Shown piece after piece: positions 61,372 through 64,000 of a DNA stretch of 64,000 bases (position 1 is its first letter; each line of letters begins with the position of its first letter). Location of the stretch: positions 1 to 64,000 of the forward strand of contig CM044965.1 in NCBI GenBank assembly GCA_024516035.1. The letters run 5' to 3'. A model generated the notes under the pieces. The model ran no database searches. It saw nothing but the letters and a program-made list of their open reading frames with translations, and was not told the DNA's origin. Source of the DNA: Bactericera cockerelli. Lineage: Eukaryota > Arthropoda > Insecta > Hemiptera > Triozidae. A program made the translations under genes and the position numbers.

Positions 61372-61604
61372 GAGACCTGACCAGGGGCGGACGCAAGAAG
61401 AAGCAGGTCCAGTTTGAGGCCCCTGGCACCCCGAGGACGCGCCCCTAGTGCCGATGATTCAGCAGAGCTCTAAGATCAGCTTCGAGGCTTGCATGGAGGG
61501 CGGAGCTTTGGGCTGTGAGGGCGGAGCTCTGGGCTGTGAGGAGGGAAAGGAGGTGGAGCTTGGTGGAGAGGATCGCGATGAGAAGGAAGATGCTGCCACT
61601 GAGG
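61372..61604 (+). CDS. host gene, last visible exon (frameshifted)
   Basis: After phase-1 joining it reads GDLTRGGRKKKQVQFEAPGT and then meets TAG at 61,446. In the next frame the sequence reads on from GAG at 61,433 as EDAPLVPMIQQSSKISFEAC to a good donor GAGG|GTGAGT at 61,605. One more C in the ACCCCG run (61,429-61,432) would join the two. Either the assembly or allele lacks a C, or the true protein ends at ARG-THR-ARG-PRO. A 21-bp unit (GGCGGAGCT.TGGGCTGTGAG) is tandemly duplicated at 61,500-61,541, giving GGALGCE twice. Confidence 0.65.
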
Positions 61605-61612
61605 GTGAGTTT

Positions 61613-61646
<34 letters not shown>

Positions 61647-61750
61647 ACAAACTTACGGGGTTCAGCCCATTTTTGTTACAAAAAAAACTAACAAATTTAA
61701 AATTAAAGAAAAAAAAAACATGATGAGTTTCCCGATGTTTTCTAAGGGCC
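61605..61750 (+). other. start of host intron; poly(T)
   Basis: Donor GTGAGT at 61,605, then a run of about 30 T (61,613-61,644). Confidence 0.6.
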
Positions 61751-61751
61751 A

Positions 61752-62035
61752 CATTATTTATTTATTTACACTTTATTTTTTACACAAAGCAATCAACAAT
61801 AAATTAATAACGAGAGAAAAAAAACTTGAAAATATATACAAAAAATATAGAAGAACATTTTTTTTTTTGTTAATGGACATAACATCATTTAGAACTTTAA
61901 TACTTTAAAGTAATCCAAACGACAATACTAATGTCCTATTTATATTTTAATTTTTAATTTATATTTACAATTGTCGTGTAATCCGGGGCGAAGTTAATTC
62001 CTCAGGCATTCTCTGACACTTAACTCCAATAATTA
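61752..62035 (-). repeat. retroposon N copy
   Basis: Minus strand: GAGTTAAGTGTCAGAGAATG, stem AATGCC-TGA-GGAATT (imperfect), CTTCGCCCCGGATTACACGA, and a tail matching 62,340-62,460 (AATTTATTGTTGATTGCTTT). Confidence 0.65.
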
Positions 62036-62180
62036 GGAAACAGGATTAAAGTTGAGCTAAGCCAGACACGCCCTCAAGTCGGAGTTTCAACCAATCACAG
62101 CGCTCTATAGTCCGATTTAAGGGACAGGAATAGTGTCCATTTAGATTAAATCTATGTACTCATGTTTAATAACCTTTCCC
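62036..62180. mobile_element. G-type MITE fragment
   Basis: AACAGGATTAAAGTTGAGCT and CACGCCCTCAAGTCGGAGTT match the complement of the 39,423-39,555 element. The other half is replaced. Confidence 0.65.
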
Positions 62181-62269
62181 TGAAACTCCTCCCCTTGAAG
62201 GTCGAACCATATAGACAAGAAAATTATATCTCACCCCATTCAAGAGCATTCTAACTTTGCTGTATAAAG

Positions 62270-62462
62270 CTTGTGATGAGTGGCAGAGAATGCCTAAGGC
62301 ATTAACGTCGCCCCGGATTACAAGACAATTGTAAATTTAAATACATTTTTTTATACATTTTATTTTTTAAATATTGTTAAGTTTTTTTTTATCTGTTAAT
62401 AATTTATTGTTGTTTGTTTTGTATGAAAAATAGAGTGTAAATAAATAAAAACAAACTTTAGC
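62270..62462 (+). repeat. retroposon N copy, inverted partner
   Basis: GTGATGAGTGGCAGAGAATG, stem AATGCC-TAA-GGCATT, AACGTCGCCCCGGATTACAA, then AT-rich tail ending GTGTAAATAAATAAAAAC. Forms an inverted pair with 61,752-62,035. Confidence 0.7.
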
Positions 62463-63700
62463 ATTGTTTGACGTAGTGACGCTTCCTTGATGACGTGTGA
62501 GAAGCTTTGTCCATTGTTCTTTCGTCGTTCATCCACTTTGTTCCTGGTTCTAGAATTGACTCATATTTTCAAGATCTTCCCATTCAGATAGGACGAATGA
62601 AATATCTGAGAACGGATTTGAAAAGTACTGATTGATCGCTGAAATTTCAGTCTAAAGACTCTCAAGTAGATTGAAGAAATGATTTTAACCCAGATTCTTT
62701 GACTGATGTATCTTTGGATCCCACTGAATGTGCATATTTCAATTTGCAAGTTGGATCAATCTAAATTGTAACTCTCTCTCCTTAGCCTCTATCTTCCTTG
62801 TCTGAGTTATGCAAGTTCAAAAATTTCAGCTATGGCATATCCAGATATGAACAATGATTGCAAATGTTATTGTAACCACAGTACTTGCAATGTGGCTTGT
62901 AGGTACAACAGGGTAGAATGACGATGAGGTTTAGGGTTACGCTAAATTTTCAAACAGTTCCTTATTTCTTCACATCAATTCCTTTAATAAAGTTATACCT
63001 CACTGTTTCTTAAACCGAAGTGTATGCACTTTATGAGCACAGTAAGTTTATCTATAGAAGCATTTCATTCGTTTACGAGTACTTACAGGATTTAAACTTT
63101 TGAAATAGTACCTTTACTGTTAATGCAACAATTTTATTATAATTCATGCAATTTGTCCTTAGTTAGAACTTGAAAGTCCAATTTCTCCAGCAGTTGAAAC
63201 AGAATCTCATTTGTTCTACTTCGTCAGAGATAATCTCTGTAGAGATTGAGGAAGTGTGAACTTTAAGTCATGTCAGTAGCACGAACTTATTAGAGAAATC
63301 ATGCTAATCCCGTATGTCAACACAATTAGCAGCATGTTTCCAGTGTGAGAGAAGAACAATTTGAATATTTGCACATCTTCGCTGTGGGACGCTTCATTGT
63401 GTATTCTGTGGTTTTATGTAAGTCATCGTTAGTAACATTTCCGTCATCATCTTCAAAATCATCATTAGCAAAATCTATGTAGCACAGACCTGTCAATTAT
63501 GTTGATTTTAACTCTTGCATCATCAATAGTAGAAGCTTGGTTACTGAAATCATCTTCAATAGCATCATTAGTATCATTACCAACAACTTTAAAATCTGGA
63601 ACAGATCAATAGTAGTAACTGCGTCATCGTCTTCTGTCTGTTGAAGAATTTTAATCATTATTATCAAGACCAATATCCAATAATCTGGAAAAGAGGATCA
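62463..63700. other. intron or intergenic, no gene
   Basis: Presumably within the host intron. Several short perfect hairpins: CATTCAGATAGGACGAATG (62,580), CTGAAATTTCAG (62,640), AGTCTAAAGACT (62,650), CAGAGATAATCTCTG (63,224). ATCATC-type triplets increase after 63,420. No exon recognised. Confidence 0.35.
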
Positions 63701-63701
63701 G

Positions 63702-63920
63702 TAGTAATAATAATAATACTCTTTAGTGGAAGGTAACCACCAGGCGAGGTAAATGTTCAAAGCATTTACTACCACCTAACCCACAGAGTCTTATTATTAT
63801 GTGGTCACAAACTCAAATCAATGAGGAAAAATTCATGCACTGGGTGGGATTCGAAACAACGGATCCCTACACTACCTGGATTACCAGACTAGCCCGTTAA
63901 CCATTTGACTACCAGTGCAC
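63702..63920 (-). repeat. SINE B, full length
   Basis: Reverse-complement copy from the ATAATAATACTCTTTAGTGG tail to the ACTACCAGTGCAC head end. Confidence 0.85.
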
Positions 63921-64000
63921 TAGAAGCTTCATTATAATAATCATCCACAATAGTATCATTATCATCACATTCATCAGCAAAAAAAATTCTGAAACCGATC

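Overview
The window is AT-rich eukaryotic nuclear DNA, most likely from an arthropod (probably an insect). The grounds are a spliced protein-coding gene with GT/AG introns, many tRNA- and 5S-rRNA-derived SINEs, APE-type LINEs, and Tc1, hAT, piggyBac and Helitron-type elements. No bacterial operon, CRISPR array or organelle gene is visible. The species cannot be named from the sequence.

Layout. Positions 1-23,500 are almost wholly repeats: five tRNA-headed SINE families (A to E here), a 5S-headed SINE, short LINE 3' ends, a 1.66-kb palindromic element (4444-6103), two Helitron-like ends, a hAT remnant (22,398-23,202) and several satellites. Positions 24,268-30,157 hold LINE-1, with a coiled-coil ORF, a separate SGNH-esterase ORF and a frameshifted endonuclease-reverse transcriptase. 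Positions 30,158-45,970 are again repeats, with a six-copy minisatellite, MITEs, a piggyBac-type MITE (41,116-41,461) and a decayed Tc1 element (42,724-44,330). Positions 45,985-49,748 hold two uninterrupted ORFs facing away from each other: an ORF1p-like protein (minus) and a reverse transcriptase with a C-terminal restriction-like endonuclease (plus). LINE-2 follows (50,295-53,632). Region 54,390-56,412 is unusually rich in perfect hairpins. From about 57,147 to beyond the right edge lies a host gene with a long disordered-protein exon.

How the parts fit. The LINE-2 3' UTR carries a short stem-loop that recurs in 5'-truncated copies, in the 3' tail of SINE B and in a related retroposon (N). 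The stem sequence varies but pairing is usually kept, so SINE B probably borrows LINE-2-type machinery. The 5S-headed SINE and a tRNA-headed SINE (M) share one body. Two hexamer microsatellites are the 3' tails of a short retroposon (K). Three LINE-2-type 3' ends are interrupted by DNA elements (palindrome, Helitron, hAT), which gives a relative age order.

Most frameshifts I see in otherwise good reading frames (LINE-1, LINE-2 and the last visible host exon) lie on homopolymer runs, so some may be assembly errors. Family labels A to N are local to this annotation. All structures were found by eye; no folding or database search was run.
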